From assembly GCF_018139685.1 (NCBI RefSeq), contig NZ_JAGSPN010000011.1, positions 1 to 64,000 of the forward strand: 64,000 nucleotides of DNA, written 5' to 3'. The position numbers were made by a program, and so were the translations under genes. This document shows, in pieces, positions 28,874 to 37,913 of the stretch. How positions within the stretch are numbered: position 1 is the first letter of the stretch; each line of letters opens with the position of its first letter. Below the pieces are notes generated by a model. That model ran no database searches. It had not been told where the DNA came from and was given only the letters and a program-made list of their open reading frames with translations. The DNA comes from Cognatundibacterium luofuense (lineage in GTDB: Bacteria; Pseudomonadota; Gammaproteobacteria; Burkholderiales; Burkholderiaceae_D).

Positions 28874-29614
28874 TTAACTCAAACTGAGGATCTGAGCGGC
28901 TTTTGTCTCGTTATTCTCAGCGTTCTGAATTAACTTCATTTGCATTTCAAATGAACGTGCCAGATTGATCATGGTTACCATGGACTCGACGACATTCACA
29001 TTACTGTTTTCGAGCGTACCGCCAGCCACCGACACAGTAGGATCAGCATCCGCAGGCACGCCGCCTTTCGTCCGGAATAACCCATCATCACCACGGGTCA
29101 GGGAGTTTTCTTCCGGATTCACCAGCTTCAGACGCCCGATGACTTGCACGTTATTCACCTGATTGCCGTTAGGCACAGCAGAAATAGTTCCGTCTTTTGC
29201 GATCGTGACCGACGTATCCGGTGGCAAAGTGATCGTTCCACCCTCACCCAATACGTTCAGTCCGCGCTGGGTCTGCAAAACACCGGTTTCGCTGACCTTA
29301 AAATTTCCTGCACGGGTATATGCTTCGCTGCCATCGCCCAGCTCAATTGCAAACCAACCCTTGCCTTGTATTGCCACATCCAGCTCACGTCCAGTCATCT
29401 GGACACTACCGGTTGAAAAATCTGTCCCCACAGTCGCATCGACAACAAATGCGCGCGTAGGTAATTCAGCACCGATGACAGGGACTGCACGGAAGGAATC
29501 CAACTGCGCCCTGAACCCTGTTGTCGTGGCGTTAGCAAGATTATTAGTATTTGTCGCTTGTTGTTCCAGAACGTGTTTCGCTCCGGTCATAGCGGTGTAG
29601 ATCATCCTGTCCAT
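28874..29614 (-). CDS. flgF: Flagellar proximal rod protein FlgF
   Basis: 246 aa. MDRMIYTAMTGAKHVLEQQ and NLANATTTGFRAQL at the N-terminus, NSNVNVVESMVTMINLARSF near the C-terminus. It is a rod subunit adjoining FlgG. Confidence 0.95.
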   Translation of the reverse strand: MDRMIYTAMTGAKHVLEQQATNTNNLANATTTGFRAQLDSFRAVPVIGAELPTRAFVVDATVGTDFSTGSVQMTGRELDVAIQGKGWFAIELGDGSEAYTRAGNFKVSETGVLQTQRGLNVLGEGGTITLPPDTSVTIAKDGTISAVPNGNQVNNVQVIGRLKLVNPEENSLTRGDDGLFRTKGGVPADADPTVSVAGGTLENSNVNVVESMVTMINLARSFEMQMKLIQNAENNETKAAQILSLS

Positions 29615-29642
29615 ACTTTACCCCGTCATTCGGTCTTTATGA

Positions 29643-30995
29643 TCAGCGCAGATTCACGATGGTCTGTAAAACCTGATCCTGCGTCTTAATAGTTTGGGCA
29701 TTCGCCTGATAAACCCGTTGCGCCGTAATCATGTTGACCAGTTCACCGGTCAGATCCGTATTAGAATCTTCCGTCGCCGACGCTGTCAGCACGCCAAGCG
29801 CACCGTTACCTGGCGGGCCAACCAGCGCCTGGCCGGAACCGGAGGTTTCAGCCCACTGGTTATCACCCAGAGATTGCAGACCGTTCGGATTAGTAAAGCC
29901 AGCCAGCACCACTTGCCCCAGTACTTTGGTCTGACCATTGGTGTAATTACCAACAATGGTTCCGTCTTTTGAAGTAATAAATTTAGAAAGTTTACCGGAT
30001 GTGTAGCCATCCTGCTTCATCGTACTGACGCTGAAATCAGAACCAAACTGCGTGGAACTTGTGTAATCAAAAGCAATGTTTGCTGTTGTATTGATCGGTG
30101 TTACCGCCCCGGAATTCACCGGCACAATCATTTGCAGCGCGCGCGGTGATGTCGTACTGTAGGCTGGAACTGCACCAAGCAATTTACCCATGTTATCGAA
30201 TGCCAGCTTGCCGATTGGCGTCGGCGTTGTACCGGTAGGCACCAGTGCACCGGTTGCGTCAAACGGGTTTCCGTCAACTGTCGAGAACACGTTCCATTCA
30301 ATCGAACCTGCTGTTGCCGGTGGCGTTGTTGCCGGATCAACGCGCACATAATATGTTTGTAAAACGTGCGAGTTACCAAGCGAGTCAAATACCGTTACCG
30401 AAGTCGACTTGTTATAAGAAGTAGGATCGGTAGGCGAGAATGCAATCGGCGTAATGACTGGCGGAATGGCAACTGGCTTCTGCGTGCCCGGCACCAGCTC
30501 ACGGGAATCCAGATTCATGATTGCATTGATCTTGGTCGTCTGATTCGGCGCGATATCCGCAGTATTGATACTCAACGCTGCCGGTGAACCGGTTGACAGT
30601 ACACCGCTTGCATTTGCCAGATAACCTGTCAGCTGAGCACCTTGTGCATTCACGATGAAACCGTTCTTATCGAGCTGAAATTGTCCGTTACGTGTGTAAG
30701 TCACAGAACCGTTGGTCGATACGCGGAAAAAGCCGCTACCGTTAATCGCAATATCCAGCGGGTTATTAGTCGAGCTGATATTACCCTGCGTAAATTGCTG
30801 AGCAATTGTCGACACCTTGACACCAATACCAACGGCATTCGCAGAAGCACCGTTCAGCGAGTTTGCATAGACATCCGCAAACTGCACCTGCGCCTGCTTA
30901 AAGCCAACCGTATTCGCGTTCGAAATATTATTACCAATAACATCAAGCGATTTGGATGCAGCATTCAAACCACTTAAACCTTGTTGAAATCCCAT
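29643..30995 (-). CDS. flgE: Flagellar hook protein FlgE
   Basis: 450 aa. MGFQQGLSGLNAASKSLDVI and IGNNISNANTVGFKQAQVQF at the N-terminus, LTGELVNMITAQRVYQANAQ at the C-terminus, with the variable outer hook domains between. It polymerises the hook under control of the FlgD cap. Confidence 0.96.
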   Translation of the reverse strand: MGFQQGLSGLNAASKSLDVIGNNISNANTVGFKQAQVQFADVYANSLNGASANAVGIGVKVSTIAQQFTQGNISSTNNPLDIAINGSGFFRVSTNGSVTYTRNGQFQLDKNGFIVNAQGAQLTGYLANASGVLSTGSPAALSINTADIAPNQTTKINAIMNLDSRELVPGTQKPVAIPPVITPIAFSPTDPTSYNKSTSVTVFDSLGNSHVLQTYYVRVDPATTPPATAGSIEWNVFSTVDGNPFDATGALVPTGTTPTPIGKLAFDNMGKLLGAVPAYSTTSPRALQMIVPVNSGAVTPINTTANIAFDYTSSTQFGSDFSVSTMKQDGYTSGKLSKFITSKDGTIVGNYTNGQTKVLGQVVLAGFTNPNGLQSLGDNQWAETSGSGQALVGPPGNGALGVLTASATEDSNTDLTGELVNMITAQRVYQANAQTIKTQDQVLQTIVNLR

Positions 30996-31036
30996 GTTAG
31001 TTCTCCTTTAGCTTTCGCAATTTGTCGCACACTGCA

Positions 31037-31711
31037 TCAGAAAATCTGACGTACATCACCCATTCCGATTTCGCCCACACCGGAAACACTCAGCTTGATA
31101 CCGCCTGTTCCGGAAGTAACACTGTTCACCATGCCGAAACACAACGAAGTGATATCAATTTTTTTACCGGCTGCAGTACCGGCAACTTCGTAGGTATAGT
31201 TATCATCCGGCAGAGTTGCACCGGTATCTGACTTACCATCCCAGGTCAGGTTTTTCACACCCGATTGCTGCGCCCCCAAATCCAGATTACGCACCACTTT
31301 GCCGGTGGAATCTTTGATTGTGACTTTCAGCGAATCCACATTGGATGGCAGATCCAGTGAGTACACTGCCTTACCGCTGCTGAGCGGAAGAGAATTACCC
31401 GGCGTAATAACGCCGTGACCAATCATGCTTGCAGCCTGCAAAGTCTGACTAGCTGTCATATTGGCGCTCATGGTATTCATGGACGTATTCAGTTTTTCGA
31501 TACCGGTAACGGTCGATAACTGCGCCATCTGACTGGTCACCGCCGCGTTATCCATAGGATTCAGCGGATCCTGATTTTTCATCTGCGCAACCAGCAAAGA
31601 CATAAACCGGTCCTGCACATCCTGAATCGAACTGCTACCGGTTTTTTTGGTGCCGTTCATCGCATTCAGCAAACTTTGATCAACGGTGTTATCTGACTGT
31701 ATCGTGGTCAT
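31037..31711 (-). CDS. flgD: Flagellar hook-cap protein FlgD
   Basis: 224 aa. The N-terminal FMSLLVAQMKNQDPLNPMDN is diagnostic. A FlgD Ig-like/Tudor region follows, with WDGKSDTGATLPDDNYTYEV. It acts as a scaffold for hook polymerisation. Confidence 0.95.
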   Translation of the reverse strand: MTTIQSDNTVDQSLLNAMNGTKKTGSSSIQDVQDRFMSLLVAQMKNQDPLNPMDNAAVTSQMAQLSTVTGIEKLNTSMNTMSANMTASQTLQAASMIGHGVITPGNSLPLSSGKAVYSLDLPSNVDSLKVTIKDSTGKVVRNLDLGAQQSGVKNLTWDGKSDTGATLPDDNYTYEVAGTAAGKKIDITSLCFGMVNSVTSGTGGIKLSVSGVGEIGMGDVRQIF

Positions 31712-31730
31712 GATCTGAACTCCTTACACA

Positions 31731-32138
31731 TTAAGACTGACCAATCGTCAGCGTTTTCATCAGCATGGCTTTCGCTGCATTCATTGTTTCAACATTGGTC
31801 TGATATGAACGTGAAGCAGAAATCATATTGACCATTTCCTCCACTACATTCACATTCGGCATGGCGACATAACCTTTTTCGTCGGCAAGCGGATGCTTCG
31901 GGTCGTATTGCAGTTTGGGTGGTGTTGCGTCCTGCACGACTTCTTTTACCCTGACCGCGGTTGATGCAGTTCCTGCTACAGGCACAGCAGAAAAAACCAC
32001 CTGCTTGGCTTTGTATGGCTGCCCGTTCGAACTGGTTACGCTGTCCGCATTTGCCAGATTGCTGGACACCACATTCAGACGCTGCGACTGCGCGCTCATC
32101 GCCGAACCGGCAACATTAAAAACATTAAAAAGTGACAT
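31731..32138 (-). CDS. flgC: Flagellar proximal rod protein FlgC
   Basis: 135 aa. [40 protein letters not shown] and [20 protein letters not shown] are typical. Directly downstream of flgB. Confidence 0.96.
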   Translation of the reverse strand: MSLFNVFNVAGSAMSAQSQRLNVVSSNLANADSVTSSNGQPYKAKQVVFSAVPVAGTASTAVRVKEVVQDATPPKLQYDPKHPLADEKGYVAMPNVNVVEEMVNMISASRSYQTNVETMNAAKAMLMKTLTIGQS

Positions 32139-32140
32139 GA

Positions 32141-32545
32141 TTATTGCCCCTGAATAGCGGCCAGCATGCCCTTGATCTGCATATTGATCATGGTCAGACT
32201 CGCCTCGTAGCGCAGTGCGTTTTCAGTGAACTGGTTGCGCTCCACATCCAGGTCCACCGTATTGCCATCAATATTTCCCTGCAGTTCTTTGCGGTACAGA
32301 ACACCATCGTTATCACCGCTCTGCTTTGCATCCAGATGCTTTGCCGCTGTCTTATTTAATTCCGTTGCAGGCTTTCCGGTTTGGGTACCAAGTGCCGTTT
32401 GCAAGGTGCTGGCAAAATCGATATCCCGTGCTTTGTAATTCGGCGTGTCCGCATTCGCGATATTGGAGGCAAGCAACTGCTGGCGCTGGCCGCGAATCGA
32501 CAAAGCGGTCTCGTGGAATTTCAAATAATCATCAAGTCGGTTCAC
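32141..32545 (-). CDS. flgB: Flagellar proximal rod protein FlgB
   Basis: 134 aa from GTG 32545, which has GGAGA 5 nt upstream; the frame extends to 32566 but without an RBS there. [20 protein letters not shown] is diagnostic. It is the first gene of flgBCDEFGHIJKL, divergent from flgA. Confidence 0.93.
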   Translation of the reverse strand: MNRLDDYLKFHETALSIRGQRQQLLASNIANADTPNYKARDIDFASTLQTALGTQTGKPATELNKTAAKHLDAKQSGDNDGVLYRKELQGNIDGNTVDLDVERNQFTENALRYEASLTMINMQIKGMLAAIQGQ

Positions 32546-32584
32546 GGTAATCTCCGGCGGGTTCACTGTTCAGACAATGGTTTC

Positions 32585-32599
32585 CTATGTCTGACATAG
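32585..32599. promoter_or_regulatory. CTATGTC-T-GACATAG palindrome in the flgB-flgA intergenic region
   Basis: A perfect 7-bp inverted repeat about 40 nt upstream of the flgB start. It may be an operator; no family assignment. Confidence 0.35.
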
Positions 32600-32633
32600 T
32601 AGTGCCGCACAGGGATCAGCAATTGACCGAGCA

Positions 32634-32656
32634 GAAGGGGAAAAACCCCTTTATTC
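32634..32656. promoter_or_regulatory. Flagellar palindrome AAGGGG-AAAAA-CCCCTT (flg copy)
   Basis: The inverted repeat GAAGGGGAAAAACCCCTTT followed by ATTCC lies about 90 nt upstream of flgB. A near-identical sequence lies about 98 nt upstream of flhB (42667-42694). The shared sequence and distance suggest a common regulator of the two flagellar operons, or a conserved promoter feature. Confidence 0.65.
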
Positions 32657-32753
32657 CCTCCTTCATTCTTCTCACCGAAAACTACAATGTGTTCATCAGC
32701 GGGATCATCACAGTTCAGCATTTCAGCCCGCAGCTTTTGAAACGGAATATGCA

Positions 32754-33464
32754 ATGCGATCTTTTTGCCTTTTGCTACTGACTTTGCTGACCTGTGCTCC
32801 GGCAAGCGCGCAGAATGCAGTAACGCAAACTGCACCTGCCCGTCAGGATCCTGCGCTGGCAAAACACGTCGCCAGCGAGTTTCTAAAAGAAGTCACTTCT
32901 TCATTACCGGGCGAAGTCAGAATTCAGATCGCCGATCTCGATACACGCCAGAATCTCGCTGCCTGCGATGAACTACGTGCGTTTATGCCGCCCGGTGCAA
33001 AAACCATCGGAAAAACCAATGTCGGCTTGCGCTGCAGTGCACCGAAAAACTGGCAGATTTATCTTGGCGCACAGATTCAGGTTTTCACGGAATATCTGGT
33101 TGCCGCGCATCCGCTGACGGCAGGACAAACGGTGACACTGGCGGATATCAGCAAAGTGCGGGGCGACATTTCAGTATTGCCATCCGGATATATGCTCAGC
33201 GAAGAACAGGCAAGCGGCAAAACGATGGGGACATCCATTCAGGCCGGGACACCGCTACGTGCAGATCAGTTGCGCAATGCCATCGTGATTCAGCAAGGTC
33301 AGGCGGTCCGCATACAAGCAGGTGGCAACGGTTTCCGTATTACCACCGATGGCCAGGCACTGAATAATGCTGCTGACGGACAGACTGCCCGTGCAAAGTT
33401 AAATAATGGACAAACTGTTTCCGGCATCGCCAGGGCGGGCGGAATCATAGAAATTGCCTATTAA
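32754..33464 (+). CDS. flgA: Flagellar P-ring assembly chaperone FlgA
   Basis: 236 aa with a signal peptide (about 1-19, cleaved after ASA). The C-terminal SAF-like domain has LTAGQTVTLADISKVRGDIS, AGTPLRADQLRNAIVIQQGQ and NGQTVSGIARAGGIIEIAY. It is a periplasmic chaperone for FlgI. Divergent from flgB. Confidence 0.95.
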   Translation: MRSFCLLLLTLLTCAPASAQNAVTQTAPARQDPALAKHVASEFLKEVTSSLPGEVRIQIADLDTRQNLAACDELRAFMPPGAKTIGKTNVGLRCSAPKNWQIYLGAQIQVFTEYLVAAHPLTAGQTVTLADISKVRGDISVLPSGYMLSEEQASGKTMGTSIQAGTPLRADQLRNAIVIQQGQAVRIQAGGNGFRITTDGQALNNAADGQTARAKLNNGQTVSGIARAGGIIEIAY

Positions 33465-33512
33465 AAGAAAGGATCTGATATCAAACTTTTTAAGGATTTT
33501 TCCCTGATTCAT

Positions 33513-33539
33513 TAAAGTTTAAAAATTGCCAGCCGATAA
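33513..33539 (+). promoter_or_regulatory. Sigma-28 (FliA) promoter of flgMN
   Basis: TAAAGTTT, an 11-nt spacer and GCCGATAA exactly match the enterobacterial FliA consensus. It lies 45 nt upstream of the flgM start, so flgM and flgN are class III genes here, controlled by the sigma factor that FlgM inhibits. Confidence 0.93.
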
Positions 33540-33583
33540 CCTGAACGTAGATGTGAAAAAGTCCCACTATTGAGGGTATCGCT

Positions 33584-33898
33584 GTGAAAATTAATGACTC
33601 TATAAATAAGACTGGCGGCTTACCGATAAGTCCCCAGCAAGGTCGTACAGAGAAAGCGCCGGAAAAAGTCAGTTCGACTCCGACGCCTCCCTCTACGAAT
33701 GTACAAATCTCTTCTTTGTCTTCGCAACTGCAAGCGATGCAGAGTACTCAGGCCAGCAGCGCTGTGTTTGAGGCCAAGAAAGTGGAAGAAATCAAATTAG
33801 CGATTTCTGAAGGCCGCTTTCAGGTGAACTCTGAGAAAGTCGCTGACGGTTTGCTGGAGACAGTGAAGGACTTACTGAGCTCCAGAAAACGCGGATAG
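33584..33898 (+). CDS. flgM: Anti-sigma-28 factor FlgM
   Basis: 104 aa from a GTG start with GAGGG upstream. A disordered Pro/Ser/Thr-rich N-terminal half and a FliA-binding C-terminal half with VEEIKLAISEGRFQVNSEKV and ADGLLETVKDLL. It holds FliA until it is exported through the finished hook. Confidence 0.94.
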   Translation: MKINDSINKTGGLPISPQQGRTEKAPEKVSSTPTPPSTNVQISSLSSQLQAMQSTQASSAVFEAKKVEEIKLAISEGRFQVNSEKVADGLLETVKDLLSSRKRG

Positions 33899-33902
33899 CA
33901 TC

Positions 33903-34385
33903 ATGACGACAAGTGCCGGACAACAGACTCTTAAACAATCGCTGCAGCAGGAGCTGTCAGCCATGCATGAGTTACATCAGAAACTGCATGATGAACAAAA
34001 CGCACTTGTCGACGATGATTCGGCCTCACTGACGCAATTACTTGACCAGAAAAACGAAGTTCTGCGCTTATTAACCGAGCTGGAAAAAAACCGTTTCCAG
34101 CTGATTAATGAAGCGGGTTACCGCAAAGATGCATCCGGCATGCGTGAATTTCTCGACCAGAATGCCGGCACTGCTGAACATGCGCTGTGGCAGGATCTGC
34201 TGAGCGCCACGGAACTGGCAAAAGAAAAAAACCGCGTGAACGGCACCCTGATTGCCCGTAAGCTGGCACAAAATCAGGCGGCACTGAATGTATTCCAGCA
34301 AGGTTCTGATACCGGCTCTTTATACGGCCCGTCGGGTCAGACCAGCATACGCTCCTCACCCGTCAAAGGTGTGATTGTGCGCTGA
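33903..34385 (+). CDS. flgN: Flagellar export chaperone FlgN
   Basis: 160 aa, predicted all-helical. LQQELSAMHELHQKLHDEQN and LDQKNEVLRLLTELEKNRFQ match the FlgN fold that chaperones FlgK and FlgL. It begins 4 nt after flgM. Confidence 0.9.
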   Translation: MTTSAGQQTLKQSLQQELSAMHELHQKLHDEQNALVDDDSASLTQLLDQKNEVLRLLTELEKNRFQLINEAGYRKDASGMREFLDQNAGTAEHALWQDLLSATELAKEKNRVNGTLIARKLAQNQAALNVFQQGSDTGSLYGPSGQTSIRSSPVKGVIVR

Positions 34386-34412
34386 GCATGCGCGACACTC
34401 ACTGAATACCGG

Positions 34413-34450
34413 ACACCGGCTTTCCGAACAGGCAGCCGGTGTTTTATTTT
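34413..34450 (+). terminator. Terminator after flgN
   Basis: ACACCGGCT / AGCCGGTGT stem with a 12-nt loop, then TTTATTTT. Confidence 0.88.
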
Positions 34451-34594
34451 GATGCGTACACTGTGCACATCATTCAGAGTAGCCTCCCTTTTTCACACTC
34501 ACTTCGCTCAATCTTCACTCAGGCAAATACTGTCGGGCAACTGCTAAACCGAACAAGCACTGAATTCATGCCGCAGAACTGCGAAAAACAGGCA

Positions 34595-34680
34595 AAAAGC
34601 GGATTTCAGCATAGGCATCTGACGCTCGTCGGCAGAAAGTCCGGGCCTCGGAAAATGAACAATGACGATATTTGCACAAT
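34595..34680 (-). repeat. Dispersed intergenic repeat, copy C
   Basis: On the minus strand it begins ATTGTGCAAATATCGTCATT and contains GGCCCGGACTTTCTGCCGAC, closely matching copy A. It lies in the 450-nt gap between the convergent flgN and motD. The rest of the gap holds the flgN terminator and a weak GGCTGAAAAAAGCC hairpin near 34750; I see no gene there. Confidence 0.8.
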
Positions 34681-34835
34681 TAATGAGAGTGCAAACAGCC
34701 TGAATCCTGAATTTCGTGATTTGTAAAAGAAGAATTAACTGCCTTTGCCCGGCTGAAAAAAGCCAGAACAGAAGGTTTAAAGCGCGACGATAAAGATGAC
34801 ATCAGCCCCGACTGCGTCGTGACGATTTCGTTGTC

Positions 34836-35600
34836 TTAGTGAGATCCGCCGGCGATGTCAGGTGGCGGTGGCGCCAGCGTCGCGAGGACATTCACGGTCA
34901 CACGACGATTTTTCGCACGTCCGTCCGGTGTGGCATTATCGCCGACCGGCATTTTGGCGCCCTGACCAATTGCCGTGATGCGCCGCTCATCAACCCCGTT
35001 CTCCATGAGCAACCGGGCGACCGTACTCGCACGCATTGCCGACAATTCCCAGTTAGACGGGAAAGCCGGATTGTGAATTGGCAGATTATCCGTGTGCCCT
35101 TCAATCTGCACCTGATGATTATCCACCCGTAAAACAGCTGAAATAGCGCGCAAAACCTGCACTGACTGCGGCGCCAGCGTTGCATCACCGACGGCAAACA
35201 AGACACCTGCATTCATATCAATCGTGACGCCTTTTGCGGTCTGCATCACCGTGACCTTGCCATCCTGCACCAGCGGGTCCAGCGCTGCCAGCATATCTCT
35301 GGTCACATTGGCCAGTTGCTCACGGTCACGCCGGTAAGCTTCTGCGGGTTTGCGTATCAGTGGCAATGGCTGTAACTGCACCACTGGCTGAGAATCTGAG
35401 CCGGAACGCGGAGGCGCATTCACCGTATTGCCGAATGCACCAGTCAGAGAATTGGATAAGACACGATATTTACCTTCATTGACCGATGAAATCGCATACA
35501 TCACGACAAAGAAAGCAAACAGCAAGGTAATAAAGTCGGCGTAAGACACCAGCCAGCGCTCATGATTTTCATGCTCTTCCTGAAAGCGCTTGCGTGCCAT
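34836..35600 (-). CDS. motD: Flagellar stator protein MotD (MotB-like)
   Basis: 254 aa. A plug/TM segment with SYADFITLLFAFFVVMYA (the Asp at about residue 22 is the ion-binding site), a linker, and an OmpA-like peptidoglycan-binding domain with IEGHTDNLPIHNP, SNWELSAMRASTVARLL and AKNRRVTV. With MotC it forms a stator. The name MotD rather than MotB is from its place behind fliA; a MotA/MotB pair may exist elsewhere. Confidence 0.88.
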   Translation of the reverse strand: MARKRFQEEHENHERWLVSYADFITLLFAFFVVMYAISSVNEGKYRVLSNSLTGAFGNTVNAPPRSGSDSQPVVQLQPLPLIRKPAEAYRRDREQLANVTRDMLAALDPLVQDGKVTVMQTAKGVTIDMNAGVLFAVGDATLAPQSVQVLRAISAVLRVDNHQVQIEGHTDNLPIHNPAFPSNWELSAMRASTVARLLMENGVDERRITAIGQGAKMPVGDNATPDGRAKNRRVTVNVLATLAPPPPDIAGGSH

Positions 35601-35602
35601 GA

Positions 35603-36343
35603 TCAGCCCCGGTTAGAAGCAACCCGCTCTTCCACCACGTGCGGGCCATCACCGACGGCGATGCTGTAAAAAATATCCACCAGCATTTCGCGACGCGTGA
35701 CTTCGCGCACGATGATATCTTTCAGCTTATTCCCTACTGGCAGAAAAAACAGGTTAGCCAGACCAACACCGTAGACTGTCGCCACAAATGCTGTGGCGAT
35801 ACCTGCGCCCAGTTTGGATGGTTCTGCGAGGTTGTCCATCACATGAATGAGACCCAGCACTGCACCGAGAATACCCACCGTCGGTGAGTAACCACCTGCC
35901 GCATCCCAGATACGCGCGGCCTGCCGCTGCTCCAGTTCGTACAGTGAAATATCTGCGTCAAGAATTTCGCGCAGCCGCCCCGGCTCCACGCCATCGATGA
36001 TCAGGCGCAGCCCTTTGCTGATAAACGGGTCTTTGGCTTCGGTCAGCGTACGCTCAAGACTCAGAAAACCTTCGCGACGGGCGATCAGACTCCAGTTCAG
36101 TGCTTCCTGAATATTTTTACGGGTATTGTCCGGCGGTTCCGATACCACCCAGCGCAACATATTGATGCCGCGACGGAAAGTATGGAGTTTGTTTTGCAGC
36201 AGTACAGCACCGATTGTGCCGACAAAAACAATCAGGAATGCCGCTGGCTGTACCAGCGACGATAGCTTTCCGCCTTCAATTGTATGTCCGGCGATGATAC
36301 CGGTCAGCACCAGCAGAATGCCGGTTATGCTAGCCCAGTCCAC
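35603..36343 (-). CDS. motC: Flagellar stator protein MotC (MotA-like)
   Basis: 246 aa with four membrane helices and the cytoplasmic loop that contacts FliG. Conserved WDAAGGYSPTVGILGAVLGL and LGAGIATAFVATVYGVGLAN. It overlaps the fliA 3' end by 19 nt and sits 2 nt upstream of motD, showing translational coupling in the flhB-A-F-G-fliA-motCD operon. Confidence 0.9.
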   Translation of the reverse strand: MDWASITGILLVLTGIIAGHTIEGGKLSSLVQPAAFLIVFVGTIGAVLLQNKLHTFRRGINMLRWVVSEPPDNTRKNIQEALNWSLIARREGFLSLERTLTEAKDPFISKGLRLIIDGVEPGRLREILDADISLYELEQRQAARIWDAAGGYSPTVGILGAVLGLIHVMDNLAEPSKLGAGIATAFVATVYGVGLANLFFLPVGNKLKDIIVREVTRREMLVDIFYSIAVGDGPHVVEERVASNRG

Positions 36344-37056
36344 GCTCTCTCCCTGAGGAAGGCACGCATACGCGCAACTGCCTGGCTGTGTAATTGTGAC
36401 ACCCTGGATTCAGAAACGCCCATCACCGCACCGATCTCCTTCAGATTTAACTGCTGCTCGTAATACAAACCCATTAACAGCTTTTCGCGCTCGGGTAAGG
36501 CATCAATCGCCCCGATGACCGCATCGCGAAAATCTTCGTGCAGCAAATCCTGCAAAGGATCCCCGGTATCATCAATACAGAAATGATCGAGGAAATGTTC
36601 TTTGGTATCCGGATCGTGGAAATCTTCGTAATACACTAACTGGTGACCACCGCTGTCGTTCAGAACATCCTGATACTCGCTGAGCGTGAGTTTCAGCGAT
36701 TTGGCGACCTCGGTTTCGGTAGGCGGGCGTCCGAGTTTTTGCTGCAACTCGCTCAGTGCCGTTTCGATTTTGCGCATATTCTGGCGCACACCGCGCGGCA
36801 GCCAGTCGGTATTACGCAATTCATCCAGCATCGCGCCACGGATACGCTGCACCGCATAGGTTTCGAACTGCGCGCCGTGTGTATCTTCATAACGGTTCAC
36901 CGCATCGAGCAAGCCTATCATGCCAGCCTGCACAAGATCATCCACCTCCACACTGGGGGGCAGACGCGCCTTGAGCTGGTAGGCAAGCCGCTTCACCAGA
37001 GGCACATGCTCTCTGAGAAGGTAGCTTTTATCGGATTTTCCACTGGCGGTGTACAT
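36325..37056 (-). CDS. fliA: RNA polymerase sigma-28 factor FliA
   Basis: 243 aa. Region 2 has VEVDDLVQAGMIGLLDAVNR and FETYAVQRIRGAMLDELR, region 3 RPPTETEVA, region 4 LNLKEIGAVMGVSESRVSQL. It directs class III flagellar genes; a perfect target promoter lies before flgM in this window. Confidence 0.97.
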   Translation of the reverse strand: MYTASGKSDKSYLLREHVPLVKRLAYQLKARLPPSVEVDDLVQAGMIGLLDAVNRYEDTHGAQFETYAVQRIRGAMLDELRNTDWLPRGVRQNMRKIETALSELQQKLGRPPTETEVAKSLKLTLSEYQDVLNDSGGHQLVYYEDFHDPDTKEHFLDHFCIDDTGDPLQDLLHEDFRDAVIGAIDALPEREKLLMGLYYEQQLNLKEIGAVMGVSESRVSQLHSQAVARMRAFLRERAWTGLA

Positions 37057-37064
37057 ATTCGTAT

Positions 37065-37913
37065 TTACATTCCGAGACTCACACCAAGATCGGCTTGACC
37101 GGACATTCCACGGACAGCTTCCATACCGGCCTGCTGCGCCAGCGCGGCGCCCAGTGCCATATACGACTGAGCTGCACGGGAATTCGGGAATGCATCGGTC
37201 ACTGATTGTCCCTGGTGTGCGGCTCTGACTACATATTCATCTTCCGGCACAAAACCGGCATACTGCAACGGTACTGCAAGATAACGGCTGGCGGCCTGAG
37301 CCATATTCGAATAGATCAAACGTGCGTCTCTTTCTGATGCAGCACTGACCAGAATATGGAAAGTACGGCGTCCCAGACGCTGGCTAAGGCGTTTAATCAG
37401 CGCATAAGCCGCTTTGATTTCTTCCGGCGTGGCGGACACTTGTATCATCAGCTCGCTGTCATCCAGCGCAGACAGCGGAAACTGATCCTGCTCATCCGGC
37501 GCTACATCCACCAGCATCAGGTCGGCATGATTAGCAGCCATATCCAGCACACGGTTCAGTTGCCGCACGGATTCCTGCGGCAGCCATTCCAGCGACTCAG
37601 ACTGGCGACACAATTGAGTCACATCCAGCCCCTTGGTTACCGTCTTTACTGCTTCTTGCATTGTACGCTGTTGTCTTGCCACATCCAATAAGCAACGGTC
37701 AAATCTTGCATTCATCCATACGCCGACGCTGTCGCGCGTGCAGCGGGCATCCACCACCATCACTTGCTGCCCCTGAGTGGCCAGCGCCATGCTCAGATTA
37801 ATCAGCATGCGGCTTTTACGATGATCATCCAGGACTGAGATAAAACTGAGTACACGTGGTCTTGGCACCGCCAGCATGCGGCGCAGGCCTTCGGCCTGAT
37901 CGGTCTTAACCAA
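37065..37913 (-). CDS. flhG: FlhG/FleN-type MinD-like protein with degenerate Walker A
   Basis: 282 aa from TTG 37913, which overlaps the flhF stop and has AGAGAGG upstream; the open frame extends to 37961. Position between flhF and fliA, the DQAEGLRRM start and MinD-like segments (INLSMALATQGQQVMVVDAR, DLMLVDVAPDEQDQFPL) identify it as the flagellar-number regulator. The usual GKGGVGKT is replaced by VLDDHRKS: the Lys-Ser survive but the glycines are gone, so ATP binding may be lost or altered. Confidence 0.85.
   Translation of the reverse strand: MVKTDQAEGLRRMLAVPRPRVLSFISVLDDHRKSRMLINLSMALATQGQQVMVVDARCTRDSVGVWMNARFDRCLLDVARQQRTMQEAVKTVTKGLDVTQLCRQSESLEWLPQESVRQLNRVLDMAANHADLMLVDVAPDEQDQFPLSALDDSELMIQVSATPEEIKAAYALIKRLSQRLGRRTFHILVSAASERDARLIYSNMAQAASRYLAVPLQYAGFVPEDEYVVRAAHQGQSVTDAFPNSRAAQSYMALGAALAQQAGMEAVRGMSGQADLGVSLGM

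Noticed and set aside
32634-32656. GGGG-AAAAA-CCCC palindromes as Rho-independent terminators
   Set aside because: No T tract follows on either strand and no gene ends next to them. They lie upstream of two operons with matched spacing, which fits a regulatory site better.
34439-34726. 95-codon frame in the flgN-motD gap
   Set aside because: No RBS, and it runs straight through repeat copy C; not conserved-looking.
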